Positions 25,300-36,524 are shown, counted from the first letter of the stretch. The stretch: 64,000 bases of DNA from Amycolatopsis sp. CA-126428 (GCF_002904335.1 NZ_PPHF01000061.1:1-64000); one strand, 5' to 3'. Notes: generated from the letters alone by a model not told the origin. Numbers and translations: made by a program.

Positions 25300-28200
25300 G
25301 CCCGTACGCCCGGAGCACCGTCTGGTCGACGGCGTTGCCCGCGGTGTCGGTGGCCTGCACCCGCAGCGCGACGTAGGAGTTCGTGGCCCCGAGCGACGGG
25401 TGGTCGATCGTGGCCTCATAGGACTTCCCGGCGCGTTTGACGTCGACGGTGCGCCAGGTCTTGCCGTCGTCGTAGGACGCCCAGGCCTTCACCGACCGCA
25501 CGTCCGGCGCGGCCATCCCGTCCTGGAACCGCGCGGTCAGGCCGATCCTGGCCCGGCGACCGGCCGGGAGCCGGTTGCCGGAGTCGGCGTCGACCGCGTA
25601 GTCCAGCTGCAGCAACGGAAGCAGCGCCGGGGCCGCCGACCGGGCCGACCGGAACGTCCACGACGTCTGCGTGCTGGTGCCGAAGAGCCACTCCGGCGAA
25701 TCACGCCGCACCGACTCCTCGAGCCGGTAGGTCGCCGGGTCCGCGCCGGCGGGGAAGGTGCCGAACGCGTAGGGCTGTTCCGACACGAGCTTGCCGTCGC
25801 GGAACAGTTTCGCCGAGGTGGTGGCCGGTCCGGCCTGGTCGTCGCCTTCGTTGAAGCCGTAGTGCCCGGCCTGGCTGTCGACGAACTCGGGGACGCGGAT
25901 CCGGAGGTTGTCGCCCTCGCGGGTCGAGTCCATGCCCGGCACGCCCCGCGGGATGGCGGGCCGGACGACCGGCGCGAACCAGTCCTCGGTGAGGTTTTCC
26001 CGGCCCGTGTAGGTGCGCGGCGCCGCGGTCATGCCGCCGTCGAGCGGCGACATCTCGTCCCAGACCAGGCCGTGCTTGACCCGGTGCTGCCACTGGACGT
26101 CCCCGGAGCTGACGTACTCCTGCCGGGTCGACGGCGTCGTCACGTACCGCTGGTATTCGTTGACGGCGAAGTCCTGCCACGGCTTCCACGCGAACCGCTG
26201 CTCCTTGGCCGCACCGCCGCTGCCGGTCTGGCGGTAGTGGGTGGTGACGGTCGCGGTGTTCGCGGCGGTGACCTGGTGCACGATCTTGTCCGGGATCCGG
26301 TCGTGCTCGGTCTGCACGACGTCGTAGAGGTACGGGCTGACCGCGATCCCGTCCAGGCTCAGGAACGCCGGGAAGCGCTTGATCCCGGCCAGCAGCGCGA
26401 GCCCCTCGTCCCGGTCGAGCTGGACGGTCGGGATCTTGAGGAACGGCGCCGCGCTGATCGAGGGCACCGAGGCGGTGCTCCAGCCGTCCGGCACGGTGAT
26501 GAAGACGATCGCCGCCCCGGCTTCCGCGGCGGCACGGGAGACCTCGTCGCGGTTGTAGTCCGCCGGGTCCGGGTCGACGATCGCGGCCTTGCCCCGCACG
26601 TTCTTGAAGTCCGCCGGTTTTCCCTGTCCGGCGGAGACGGCCTGCAGCAGCCGCCACCCGTCCAGCTTGGGCGAGCCGGCGAGGTAGCGGTTCGTGAGCG
26701 GAGCACGGCCGCCCAGGACGTTCACCGTCAACGGCGGCGCGATCCTCGACCAGCGGGAGCCGAACTCGAAGGCGCCGGTCGTCACCTTCGGCGTCGGGGT
26801 GACCCGGAGCTCGCGGGTGTAGTCGAACTGCATGGCGTAGTTCGCGATCTTGCGCGGGCCGAGCTCCCGGTAGGTGTAGTAGCTCCAGATCCCGGCCTGT
26901 TCGGACGGCTGGGGGGTCCGGATGTCCACCTTCACCGCCTTGCGGGCGTCCAGGACGACGGTCGTGTCGCCGGTGACCCGGATCTCCGGCTGGACGACCT
27001 GGAACGCGGTGAGGCCGTCCTCGCTGCCGTTGACCTGGGCGGTCAGGTAGTACACGCCCGCGCCGAGCTCGACCGTCAGGCCGTCGCCGGCCAGCCAGGT
27101 GTTGACGTCGAAGCGGTAGTCCTCGCCGTACATCAGCAGCCACGGCGCCATGGTCGGCTTGCCCTGCAGGTCGAGGGCGGTGAGGGTGACCTTGTGCTTG
27201 GGCGCGGTCTTGTCCGCGCCGAGCGCGGTGTGCACTACGACACCGTTCGCGGTCGCGGTGAGCCGGCCGCTGTAGGTGCCCGGCGCCAGTTTCGCCGGGT
27301 CGCCGGTGATCGTGACGGTCGCCCGGCCACCGGCCGGAACGTCCACAGTGGATTTGCCGAGCCGGATCCCGTCCCCGGCGGGGACACCGGCGAGGGACTT
27401 GGCGTCGAGCGCGAGCTTCAGCGAGACCGGTGTGGTGCCGGCGTTGGTGTAGGTGACCTCTTCGGACACCGGCGCCCGGCCGTCCTCGACCGCGCCGAGG
27501 TCGAGCGTGCCGGTGGCGAACACCTGCTGCTTCACCGCGCGCGCCACGTCGACCCGGCCGCCGCCCTGCTCGAACACCGAGCGCCCGGGGGCGGTCAGGG
27601 AGGTGCTGGCCAGCGCGTCCTTGAGCTCACTGCCCGTCCAGCCGGGGTGCTGCTGGGCGAGGATCGCCACCGCGCCGGCGACGTGCGGCGTGGCCATCGA
27701 GGTGCCGGAAGCGGCGGTGTAGTGGTCGTCGACGACGTCGCCCATGGCGGTCCCCGCGGCCCGGGCGGCGACGATGCCGACACCGGGTGCGGTGATGTCG
27801 GGCTTGACCGCGTTGTCACCCAACCGCGGTCCGCGGCTGGAGAACGACGCCAGGCTCTCGTCACGGCCGACGGCGCCGACGGTCAGCGCGGCTTCGGCGG
27901 TGCCCGGCGAGCCGACGGTGTAGGCGCCTTGTTCGCCGTCGTTGCCGGCGGCCACCACGAAGAGCGTGCCGGTCTGTTCGCTGAGCGCGTCGAGGCCGAG
28001 GCTGAGGGCGTCGGTGCCGTCGGTCGGGCCGCCGCCGAGGCTCATGTTGACCGCCTTGGCGCCGGAGTGCGCCGCCCATTCCATCCCGGCGAGGACCCAG
28101 GACTCGTACCCGAAGCCGTCGTCGTCGAGCACCTTGCCGACGAGCAGTTTCGCGCCCGGCGCGGCGCCCTTGAGCCGGCCGCCCGAGGCGGCGCCGGAGC

Positions 28201-28972
28201 CCGCGATCGTCGAGGCGACGTGCGTGCCGTGGCCGAAGTGGTCGGTCGTGTCGGGGCTGGTCGTGAAGTTGACCGCCTCGCTCACGCGGCCGGCCAGGTC
28301 GGGGTGGGTGGGGTCGTAGCCGGTGTCGAGCACGGCGACCGTGGTGCCGGTGCCGTCGTAGCCCGCGGCCCACGCCTCGGGGGCGCCGATCTGCGGGACG
28401 CTGCGATCGAGGGAGGCCCGGACCTTGCGGTCCAGGGAGATCCGCTCGAGGTTTCCCGACGAGGCCCAGAACGCGGTGGCATTCGCCTTGCCGGCCCGCG
28501 CGGAACGGCCGTTGACGCTGGTCAGCGTCGCGCCCAGGTCGGCTGCTGCCGTGGCTTTCCGGAGGTCTGTGCCCTTGCGGTAGGTGAGGATCAGCGGCAG
28601 GGTCGCCGACTGCTCGTCGGCGTACCCCTCGGCGATCAGCTCGGTGACGTCGAAGAGGGTCCGGTCGACCTGCTTCGAGCCCAGCCGCGGGGTGACGTCT
28701 TCGGGGAAGACGCTGAGGTGGCCGTCGACCTCCTGCTGGTGGAACCGGATCTTCTCCCGGCCCGGCGCGGGCCGGACGGTGGCGGCCTGCTTGCCGCCGG
28801 GCTGCCGTTCGACCTGGACGACGTCCCCGGTGAGCAGGGTGACCGAATGGCGTTCGAGGCCCGCGGGTGGCGGTGCCGGTTGCCGGCCGGGGGCCGCGTT
28901 CGCGACGCCGGCGGTGCCCGCGGCCAGGATGCTCACGCAAGCGAGGACCGGAACGGATGATCTCCAGTGCAT
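25286..28972 (-). CDS. Large secreted subtilisin-like (S8) serine protease
   Basis: 1228 residues. Signal peptide (about 1-27), a pro-region (to about 190), then the S8 domain with the full triad: Asp216 in VLDTGYD, His248 in FGHGTHVAS, Ser425 in SGTSMATPH; oxyanion Asn in AAGNDGE. Downstream are a fibronectin-like domain (about 520-600), a PA-like insert and beta-rich C-terminal modules. This architecture is typical of large extracellular actinomycete subtilases that degrade protein outside the mycelium. The ATG start has only a weak ribosome site. The 3' end overlaps the regulator gene by 14 bp. Nothing in it looks truncated. Confidence 0.9.
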   Translation of the reverse strand: MHWRSSVPVLACVSILAAGTAGVANAAPGRQPAPPPAGLERHSVTLLTGDVVQVERQPGGKQAATVRPAPGREKIRFHQQEVDGHLSVFPEDVTPRLGSKQVDRTLFDVTELIAEGYADEQSATLPLILTYRKGTDLRKATAAADLGATLTSVNGRSARAGKANATAFWASSGNLERISLDRKVRASLDRSVPQIGAPEAWAAGYDGTGTTVAVLDTGYDPTHPDLAGRVSEAVNFTTSPDTTDHFGHGTHVASTIAGSGAASGGRLKGAAPGAKLLVGKVLDDDGFGYESWVLAGMEWAAHSGAKAVNMSLGGGPTDGTDALSLGLDALSEQTGTLFVVAAGNDGEQGAYTVGSPGTAEAALTVGAVGRDESLASFSSRGPRLGDNAVKPDITAPGVGIVAARAAGTAMGDVVDDHYTAASGTSMATPHVAGAVAILAQQHPGWTGSELKDALASTSLTAPGRSVFEQGGGRVDVARAVKQQVFATGTLDLGAVEDGRAPVSEEVTYTNAGTTPVSLKLALDAKSLAGVPAGDGIRLGKSTVDVPAGGRATVTITGDPAKLAPGTYSGRLTATANGVVVHTALGADKTAPKHKVTLTALDLQGKPTMAPWLLMYGEDYRFDVNTWLAGDGLTVELGAGVYYLTAQVNGSEDGLTAFQVVQPEIRVTGDTTVVLDARKAVKVDIRTPQPSEQAGIWSYYTYRELGPRKIANYAMQFDYTRELRVTPTPKVTTGAFEFGSRWSRIAPPLTVNVLGGRAPLTNRYLAGSPKLDGWRLLQAVSAGQGKPADFKNVRGKAAIVDPDPADYNRDEVSRAAAEAGAAIVFITVPDGWSTASVPSISAAPFLKIPTVQLDRDEGLALLAGIKRFPAFLSLDGIAVSPYLYDVVQTEHDRIPDKIVHQVTAANTATVTTHYRQTGSGGAAKEQRFAWKPWQDFAVNEYQRYVTTPSTRQEYVSSGDVQWQHRVKHGLVWDEMSPLDGGMTAAPRTYTGRENLTEDWFAPVVRPAIPRGVPGMDSTREGDNLRIRVPEFVDSQAGHYGFNEGDDQAGPATTSAKLFRDGKLVSEQPYAFGTFPAGADPATYRLEESVRRDSPEWLFGTSTQTSWTFRSARSAAPALLPLLQLDYAVDADSGNRLPAGRRARIGLTARFQDGMAAPDVRSVKAWASYDDGKTWRTVDVKRAGKSYEATIDHPSLGATNSYVALRVQATDTAGNAVDQTVLRAYGLSSK

Positions 28973-29058
28973 CGCACCAGGCTCACGCCGCCGCCGTCAT
29001 CCGTCACTAGGGCGGACGCGTCCGAATCACGACACGTCGCATCTTCGTCAGCGGCCGG

Positions 29059-30202
<1,144 letters not shown>

Positions 30203-30209
30203 CCGGTGG

Positions 30210-30707
30210 TCACGAGATCGGCGGCAACGCCAGCCAATCCTGCCAAGTGATGTCGCGGCCCAGGAAGCGGGGCCGGCGGAAGGGCCAGTCGGTGGCGATC
30301 CACCGCGGCACCAGCGTATCGAGCGCACGCTCCACTTCGCCGCCGACGAGGTCGTCCACCACCCACCAGGACACCTCGCCGTCGGAACCGGTGCGCTCGG
30401 GCGGGTCGATGTACACGCAGCCGAGGATCGCGGTCTCTTCCTCGTCCAGCAGCGCATAGTTGAACGACTGGTGCGCGGCTATCTCCTTCTCGTGCCGCAG
30501 CAGGTCGAGGCGATCCTCTTCATAGGTCATCGACGCCTTCGGCCAGGACCAGGCCGGACCGAAGATGCTCCACAAGCGCTCCCGGGAGCCCATCACAGCG
30601 GGGTAATCGAGGGCAGTGTCCGCCTCGCGGATCGGCCGCAGGTGAAGCGCGGTTCCGGGCACGGGCGTGGAGACGGGGTGGACGAAGTCGTCGGGCAGCC
30701 AGCTCAC
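30210..30707 (-). CDS. GNAT-like N-acetyltransferase
   Basis: 165 residues. LHLRPIREADTALDYPAV at the N-terminus, then ALLDEEETAILGCVYIDPPE and EVSWWVVDDLVGGEVERAL, follow the beta-strand plan of the GNAT acetyl-CoA fold, although the Q/RxxGxG/A loop is poorly kept (DLVGGEVER). Start GTG 30707 was chosen for completeness of the fold; the ribosome site is weak. The substrate is unknown. Confidence 0.65.
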   Translation of the reverse strand: MSWLPDDFVHPVSTPVPGTALHLRPIREADTALDYPAVMGSRERLWSIFGPAWSWPKASMTYEEDRLDLLRHEKEIAAHQSFNYALLDEEETAILGCVYIDPPERTGSDGEVSWWVVDDLVGGEVERALDTLVPRWIATDWPFRRPRFLGRDITWQDWLALPPIS

Positions 30708-30834
30708 AGCTGCCGAGGCTACACACCCGAAGACGGACGCAGATGGCGCCGGAGTCCTGAACATGATCATCGGCGGTGACGTCGACGACGTGCTTGCCGC
30801 TCGCTTCGAGACTGGCCGGCCAGGACGGGGTACG

Positions 30835-32208
30835 TCAGGGCTGGAGTGGTGGGCGACGGTCGCGGACCGGGCTGACCGACTCGAGTCGTTCGGCCAGTGC
30901 GAGGAGGTCGTTGTCGGCCCACCAGGTGCCGATGAGCTGGACACCGACGGGCAGGCCGCCCGCGGTCGTCCCGAACGGCAGCGAGACGGCGGGCAGGCCG
31001 GTGAGGTTGAATGGCACCGTCGCCCGCATGACGTTGCGGGCCGGCACTTTCTCCCCGCCGACAACGTAACTGGATTGCGCGTGCGGCGGCGCCGGGATCG
31101 TCACCACCGGGCAGACGAGCACATCGTAGGCCCGGAACCAGTGCGTGAACACCGACCTCAGTTGTTCCACCTCGCCTTCGGCAGCGAGGTAGTCGGCGAT
31201 CGTGACGTCCGGTGCCTGGAGCGTCCGCGCGATCACCGGGTGCAACTCCGCCTCCCGCCCGGCCGTGATGCCGCGCAGGTAGGGCAGCATCTCAGCGGTG
31301 AACAGCGTCGCCGAGATCCGCGTGCAGTCGTGCTCGGCAAGCCACGGGACGCCGACCTGCTCGACCTGGAGACCGAGGTCGGACAGAGCCACCGCCGCCG
31401 ACACCACCGTATCGGCCACCTCGGGGTCGATCGGGCCGAACGCGTCGGTGGTCCAGCCGATCCGGGCGGGCCCGCCGGGCCGGGCGGCGGCCGGGGCGGC
31501 CGCGTAGGGGTCCCGCCCGTCGGGGCCTTCCAACAGCGACAGCGCCAGCCGCAGGTCACGCACGCTGCGCGCCATCGGGCCGGCATGCCACCAACGCCGC
31601 AGCGCGTGCGGGAAATGGCCGGTGCACGGCACCCGCCCATGGGTGGGTTTGATTGAGGCGATGCCGGTGTCGTGAGCCGGTCCGCGCACGGAGATCGCGA
31701 CATCACTGCCCAGGCCGAGCGGCGACAGACCCGCCGCGATGGCCGCGGACTCGCCTCCGCTGGAACCGCCGGGGGTGCGCTCGGGGTCGTAGGGGTTGAG
31801 CGACCGGCCGGCGACCAGGTTGTCGGTCTCGGTCCAGTACGACATCTCCGGCAGGTTGGTCTTCGCCAACGGGATTCCGCCCGCAGCCCGCAGCCGCGCC
31901 ACGGCGGTGGCGTCGGCGTCCGGGACGTGATCGGCGAACAACGACGATCCCCGGGTGGTCCGCACGCCTTCGGTGTCGAACGAGTCCTTGATCGTGAACG
32001 GCACGCCACCCAGCGGCCCGGTGCGCGGGCGAGCGGCAGCGGCGAGGGCCTGCTCGCCCAGCACGGTGACGAACGCGTTGACCCGCTCGCCCAGCGCCTC
32101 GATGCGATCCAGATGCGCCTGCACGACCTCGACCACGGTGACCTCGCCGACGGCGATGAGGCGCGCCAGCTCGGTCGCGTCGAGCCAGACCAAATCGGCG
32201 GTGTCCAT
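30835..32208 (-). CDS. Amidase-signature enzyme
   Basis: 457 residues. The Ser-cisSer-Lys amidase triad is readable: Lys74 in FTIKDSF, Ser149 in [10 protein letters not shown] and Ser173 in [10 protein letters not shown]. The last motif normally reads GGSIR; the AIS variant is a small oddity near the nucleophile. Members hydrolyse aryl or aliphatic amides, and GatA shares the fold, but the absence of gatB/gatC nearby argues for a stand-alone amidase. It lies 173 bp after the sigma-recombinase gene on the same strand and may be separately transcribed. Confidence 0.85.
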   Translation of the reverse strand: MDTADLVWLDATELARLIAVGEVTVVEVVQAHLDRIEALGERVNAFVTVLGEQALAAAARPRTGPLGGVPFTIKDSFDTEGVRTTRGSSLFADHVPDADATAVARLRAAGGIPLAKTNLPEMSYWTETDNLVAGRSLNPYDPERTPGGSSGGESAAIAAGLSPLGLGSDVAISVRGPAHDTGIASIKPTHGRVPCTGHFPHALRRWWHAGPMARSVRDLRLALSLLEGPDGRDPYAAAPAAARPGGPARIGWTTDAFGPIDPEVADTVVSAAVALSDLGLQVEQVGVPWLAEHDCTRISATLFTAEMLPYLRGITAGREAELHPVIARTLQAPDVTIADYLAAEGEVEQLRSVFTHWFRAYDVLVCPVVTIPAPPHAQSSYVVGGEKVPARNVMRATVPFNLTGLPAVSLPFGTTAGGLPVGVQLIGTWWADNDLLALAERLESVSPVRDRRPPLQP

Positions 32209-32381
32209 AGTCGATGATCGTAATGACGGGAGCCGGCACCCATCGTGGACGGCACCCCGAGCCGCGCAACGCGGCGGCGAGACCGTGACCGCTGCACGGA
32301 CCCCTGTGCCGCATGATCAACACACTTTTCTGCCGCGGAGAGCGCGTGGCCCGGGTCGAGCCGGCCTGCGCTTCCGGCAGC

Positions 32382-34325
32382 TCATGAAGGGCGGAGCTGG
32401 CGAAGTGTGTAGCCACCGCCCGCAGGATCCAGCCCCCTGGTCGCCTGCTTGAACAAGTACTCGGCCCGTTCATAGGACAACCGGCTCCGGCCCGTGTCCG
32501 GGCACAGATCGCGGGTCGCGGGCGTCCGGGCCGGCCCGGGTCTGCGCTCGGCCAGGAACACCGGCCCGCGGGTGCGTCCCGTCAGCAGGTCGGGCAACAG
32601 CCTCGCCGTGGCGGCACGCCAGCTCACCCAGGTGCCGCTTGCCCGGGCGCGGCGGTCCTCCAGGTCGAGGTCCTCGACGTTGAGCGACAGCACGACGCGC
32701 ACCTGGGCCGCCGACTCGTGGAGCAGGCGCCACAGGGTTTGTTCGCGCGCCGGTGCGTCGAGGGTCCACAGGCGCTCGAGGTGTTCGGTGGGGATGGCCG
32801 GAATCCGCTGGGGTGTCTCGGTTCGCCGCGGCAGCCCGGCCGCGAGGTCCGCCAGCGATCCCCAGGCGGTGAACGACCGGATCGCCGATCGGTGCCGGTT
32901 CCAGGTTTTCGCCGCTGCGTCGCGCCACGACAGCTCGAACACCTTCGTCACGTCCTCCGCCGTCAACGACTCCAGCGGCCGTCGGTCGCCCAAGGACAGG
33001 CGCAGGCGCCGCAGGGTCTGGCCGTAGGAGCGCAGGGTTGCCGTGTCGAGGTCTTCTCGCGCCAGGAACTCCGTGGTGGCCTGCGCGAGGGTCACGGCGG
33101 AGGTGTTCGTCCCCAGTTCTTCGGCACGGCGGAAGAGAAAGCCGCGTTCGGCCGCGTTCTTCGTCATCGCCGCCGCCCGTTCGAACTCGACGCGCGCCTC
33201 GGCGTGCCGTCCCAGCCGGGCGAGCAGGTCGCCTCGGACGCTGGGCAGCAGGTGGTAGTCCCGCAGCGTGCGGTCGGTCGTCAGCTCGTCGACCAGCGCG
33301 AGCCCGGCTTCCGGTCCGCGTGCCTCGCCGACCGCGACGGCCCGGTTGAGCCGGACGATCGGCGTGGGCAGCAGCCGGACCAGCGCGTCGTACAGCGTCG
33401 CGATCCGGGCCCAGTCGGTGTCCTCCGCGGTGCGGGCCTGGGTGTGGCACACCGCGATCGCGGCCTGCAGCACATACGGGCCGGGCGGCGCGCCGATGTC
33501 CCGTGCCCGCAGCATGGCCGTGAACCCGCGGCGGATCAGCAACGGGTCCCAGCGCCCCCGGTTCTGCTCGTGCAACCGGACCGGCTCCCCGGCGGGGCCG
33601 GTCCGCGCGGCCGACCGCGCGGCCTGGATCTCCATCAGCGCGACCAGCCCGTGCACCTCGGCTTCGTCCGGTGCCAGCTCGGCCAGCAGCCTGCCGAGGC
33701 GCAACGCCTCCTGACACAGCCCCGGCCGCATCAGGTCGTCCCCGGACGTCGCCGCGTAGCCCTCGTTGAAGATCAGGTACACGACCTCGAGCACCGACGA
33801 CAGCCGGCCGGCCGAGGACTCGCCGGCCGGCAGCTCGAAGGCGGCTCCTTCCCGCGCCAGCGCCTCCTTGGCCGCGGTGACGCGCTGCGTGATCAGCTGT
33901 TCGGAGGTGAGGAACGCGCGGGCGATCTCGGCGGCGGTGAGCCCGCCGACGAGCCGCAGCGTGAGCGAGACCCGCTGCGGGGTCGGCAAGACGGGGTGGC
34001 AGGACAGGAACATCAGCCTCAGGACGTCTTCGTGCTCGACGTCCTGAGGCTGATCGAGCTCGCGGGCGAGGTCCTCGTGCCGGCGCTCGAGCCGGGCCGC
34101 CCGCCGCAGGTGGTCGATCGCGCGTCGCTTGGCCGTGGTCATCAGCCAGGCACCCGGGTTGTCCGGCACCCCGGACTCCGGCCACTGCTCCAGCGCGGCG
34201 ACGAGGGCGTCCTGGGCCAGCTCCTCGGCCAGGCCCACGTCGCGCACGATCCGTGTCAGACCGCCGATGATGCCCGCCGATTCGAGCTTCCAGACCGCGT
34301 CGACCGTGCGGCGGACGTCGATCAC
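32382..34325 (-). CDS. ECF42-type sigma factor with C-terminal degenerate tyrosine-recombinase fold
   Basis: 647 residues. Residues 1-160 are sigma region 2 (LAQDALVAALEQWP, WLMTTAKRRAIDHLRR) and region 4 (LTAAEIARAFLTSEQLITQRV). Residues 170-405 are the TPR-like C-terminal domain typical of ECF42 factors (VVYLIFNEGY, LNRAVAVGEA), normally the end of the protein. Here it runs on: 407-490 resemble a recombinase SAM-like DNA-binding domain (TEFLAREDLDTATLRSYGQ), 508-647 a tyrosine-recombinase catalytic fold (LLHESAAQVRVVLSLNVEDL). Catalytic residues are mostly lost: the first Arg is Gln541, the HxxR box reads RQLR, the next His is Pro646, and the chain stops before the Tyr. Start GTG overlaps the stop of the DGPF gene (GTGA), as expected for ECF42 pairs. 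Either a domesticated fusion or a read-through into an integrase remnant. Confidence 0.85.
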   Translation of the reverse strand: MIDVRRTVDAVWKLESAGIIGGLTRIVRDVGLAEELAQDALVAALEQWPESGVPDNPGAWLMTTAKRRAIDHLRRAARLERRHEDLARELDQPQDVEHEDVLRLMFLSCHPVLPTPQRVSLTLRLVGGLTAAEIARAFLTSEQLITQRVTAAKEALAREGAAFELPAGESSAGRLSSVLEVVYLIFNEGYAATSGDDLMRPGLCQEALRLGRLLAELAPDEAEVHGLVALMEIQAARSAARTGPAGEPVRLHEQNRGRWDPLLIRRGFTAMLRARDIGAPPGPYVLQAAIAVCHTQARTAEDTDWARIATLYDALVRLLPTPIVRLNRAVAVGEARGPEAGLALVDELTTDRTLRDYHLLPSVRGDLLARLGRHAEARVEFERAAAMTKNAAERGFLFRRAEELGTNTSAVTLAQATTEFLAREDLDTATLRSYGQTLRRLRLSLGDRRPLESLTAEDVTKVFELSWRDAAAKTWNRHRSAIRSFTAWGSLADLAAGLPRRTETPQRIPAIPTEHLERLWTLDAPAREQTLWRLLHESAAQVRVVLSLNVEDLDLEDRRARASGTWVSWRAATARLLPDLLTGRTRGPVFLAERRPGPARTPATRDLCPDTGRSRLSYERAEYLFKQATRGLDPAGGGYTLRQLRPS

Positions 34326-34645
34326 GGCCCGAAGACCTGCTGGATGATGCTCTCGCCGTCCCCCACCACCTTGCGGAAGCGGCGGGCCAGCTCGATCGCC
34401 TCTTCCTCGGAGCGCACCTCGACCAGCGCGAAGCCGGCCACCGCCTCCTTGGCCTCGGTGAACGGCCCGTCGGTCACCGTGATCTCGTCACCGGCGGAGG
34501 TGACCCGGATGCCCTGGGGGTTCAGGCCCCCGGTGGCCAGCAGCACCCCGGCCGCGGTCATCTCCTCGATGAACTTGCCCATCTCGGCGTAGAGCTTCTC
34601 GTCGGGGGCCTGGTCGGTGGCCTTGGTCGTCATCAGGTAGCGCAT
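34322..34645 (-). CDS. DGPF/YCII-domain protein, partner of the ECF42 sigma factor
   Basis: 107 residues, beginning MRYLMTTKATDQAPDE and containing the namesake TVTDGPFTEAKEAV. DGPF proteins are genetically linked to ECF42 sigma factors and are the usual members of their regulon; no anti-sigma factor is known for this group. The fold is that of small YCII/ABM-like enzymes, with activity unproven. Start ATG 34645 with GAGAGG upstream; four-base overlap with the sigma gene. Confidence 0.88.
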   Translation of the reverse strand: MRYLMTTKATDQAPDEKLYAEMGKFIEEMTAAGVLLATGGLNPQGIRVTSAGDEITVTDGPFTEAKEAVAGFALVEVRSEEEAIELARRFRKVVGDGESIIQQVFGP

Positions 34646-34786
34646 CGGCTTGCCTCTCGTCTTTTCGGTGGCGTTCCCGCCTGTCACCCCGACGTCGAAC
34701 ACCCTATCCGACAGGGAATGCGGGCATTCCCTGTCACATCGGCCGGACGACGTCGAGGCAAGAACGGATTTCGGGAAAGGACCGAC

Positions 34787-35407
34787 ATGACCACCACGAC
34801 CCAGCGCTCCACCACCTCCGCCCGGCTGACCTGCCTGGCCGTCGCCGCGCCCCTGTGGGGCACCGTCTCCCTGGCGCAGGCGGCCCTCCGCGACGGGTTC
34901 GACCTGACCCGCCACCCGCTCAGCATGCTCAGCACCGGCTCGCTCGGCTGGCTGCAGATCGCGAACTTCGTCGTCGCCGGGGTGCTGATCGTCATCGGCG
35001 CGACCGGCCTTCGCCAGGCCCTGACCAGCACTTGGGCGCCACGGCTCGTGCTGGTCAACGGGGTCGGGATGGCCGCGGCCGGCCTGCTCCCGATGGACCC
35101 GGCCGACGGCTTCCCCGCCGGGACACCGGCCGGGGTGCCGCCGACGATGTCGTGGCACTCCTACGGGCACATGGCCGCCGGCAGCATCGCGTTCATCTCG
35201 CTCATCGCCGCTTGCTACGTCCTCGGCCGCCACTTCGCCCGCAGCGGCAACCGCCGGGACGCCGTGGCTTCCCACGTCGCCGGAAGCGCGTTGCTGCTCG
35301 GCGACGTCTGGGCGATGGCCGGGGGCGCGGCCGGTTCGCTGACCCTCGCCGTCGGCGCCATCACCGCGATGCTCTGGGTCGCGGTCGTCGCCGCCCGCCT
35401 CCGCTGA
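34787..35407 (+). CDS. DUF998 membrane protein
   Basis: 206 residues with six predicted helices, including LTCLAVAAPLWGTVSLAQA and NFVVAGVLIVIGATGL, and the DUF998-typical TRHPLSMLSTGSLGWLQ in the first loop. The function of the family is unknown. Start ATG 34787 has GGGAAAGGA upstream. It is divergent from the DGPF/sigma pair, a neighbour position often taken by ECF42 target genes. Confidence 0.78.
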   Translation: MTTTTQRSTTSARLTCLAVAAPLWGTVSLAQAALRDGFDLTRHPLSMLSTGSLGWLQIANFVVAGVLIVIGATGLRQALTSTWAPRLVLVNGVGMAAAGLLPMDPADGFPAGTPAGVPPTMSWHSYGHMAAGSIAFISLIAACYVLGRHFARSGNRRDAVASHVAGSALLLGDVWAMAGGAAGSLTLAVGAITAMLWVAVVAARLR

Positions 35408-35429
35408 ACCACGCGAACACGGGTGGTCC

Positions 35430-36518
35430 TCACCGGCCGGTCGCCAGGGTGACTTTCCGGACGTCGATACCGACCGGAGTCCGGTGGGTGTCCAGGTCCG
35501 CGATCCGCCAAGGGCGGTCGAGCAGGGCGGTGAGGGCGGCGCGGACCTCCGAGCGGGCCAGGTGGGCGCCCAGGCAGAAGTGGATTCCGTGGCCGAAGGA
35601 CAGGTGCGGGTTGGCCGTCCGGTCCGGGTCGAAGGTGTGCGGGTCGGCGAAGACAGCGGGGTCACGGTTGGCCGCCGTGATCATCGCGACGACCCGTTGG
35701 CCCGGCCGGAGTTCCGCACCCCCGAGCGCGGTGGGCCGGGTGACGAACCGGTCCGTTCCGCCGGTGGGCGGCAGGTAGCGGAGCACCTCCTCGACGGCCG
35801 GTCGCACGTCGGCCGGCTTCGGTGCGGAGGCCAGGCAAAGGACCGCGTTCACGAGCAGCGTCTTGGTGGTCTCGTGGCCGTTGATCAGGAGCAGGGTGCA
35901 GAAGTTGATCAGCTCGTCCTCGGTGAGGCCCGCCGCCATCAGGGTCGCGATGATGCCGGCCGGCCGCTCGAACTCTTCGCGGAAGTAGGCCCCCAGTTCC
36001 GTCAACGCCTGGTGGAAGGCGGTCCGGCGGGCCTCGTCCGCGGTGAACCTGCCGAAGAACGACGTGATGGCTTCGGTCCACCGGACGAAATCCGGCCACC
36101 GGGCCGGCCGCACGCCGAGCAGACCCGCGATCGTGTGCACCGACAACGGGTGGGCCACCTCGCCGACCAGGTCGAAAACCGGCCCGGCCGAGGCGAGGAG
36201 GGCGTGCACCTTCGCCGTGATCAGCGGTTCCAGCGCCGACACGGCCCGGGGAGTGAACACCTGGCTGACGATCCGCCGCAAGGCGTGGTGCCCGGGCGGA
36301 TCGGTCGCCTGCAGGCTGCGCAGCAACGGGTTCGCGCCGTGCGGGATCGGCTGGGTGCTGTAGCGCAGTTCGTCGGAGGAGAACACCTCGTGGTCGGCGA
36401 GCACTCTGCGCACATCGGGGTACCGGGTGGCCACCCAGCCGCCGAACGGCTCGGCGAACCGCACCGGGCCCACCTCTTGCGCGTGGAAAGCGAAGATCTC
36501 CTCGACGGACATGGCCAC
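35430..36518 (-). CDS. Cytochrome P450
   Basis: 362 residues, about 40 shorter than typical bacterial P450s because the N-terminal region is compact. Present are the I-helix INGHETTK (an Asn replaces the usual Ala/Gly before the GHETT), the K-helix EEVLR, and the heme loop FGHGIHFCLG with the axial Cys. Soluble class I type, needing a ferredoxin partner not encoded nearby. Start GTG 36518 or ATG 36512. It follows the AraC gene by 6 bp and is likely in its operon; the substrate cannot be inferred. Confidence 0.85.
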   Translation of the reverse strand: MAMSVEEIFAFHAQEVGPVRFAEPFGGWVATRYPDVRRVLADHEVFSSDELRYSTQPIPHGANPLLRSLQATDPPGHHALRRIVSQVFTPRAVSALEPLITAKVHALLASAGPVFDLVGEVAHPLSVHTIAGLLGVRPARWPDFVRWTEAITSFFGRFTADEARRTAFHQALTELGAYFREEFERPAGIIATLMAAGLTEDELINFCTLLLINGHETTKTLLVNAVLCLASAPKPADVRPAVEEVLRYLPPTGGTDRFVTRPTALGGAELRPGQRVVAMITAANRDPAVFADPHTFDPDRTANPHLSFGHGIHFCLGAHLARSEVRAALTALLDRPWRIADLDTHRTPVGIDVRKVTLATGR

Positions 36519-36524
36519 AGGGTG

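Noticed and set aside
25046..28960. 1304-codon plus-strand frame opposite the subtilase gene
   Set aside because: Antisense shadow; the minus strand encodes a complete subtilase with triad and signal peptide.
32209..32381. Continuation of the recombinase domain past the stop codon
   Set aside because: Another frame gives AGSTRATRSPRQKSV, faintly like the region before the catalytic Tyr, but the match is too weak to claim.
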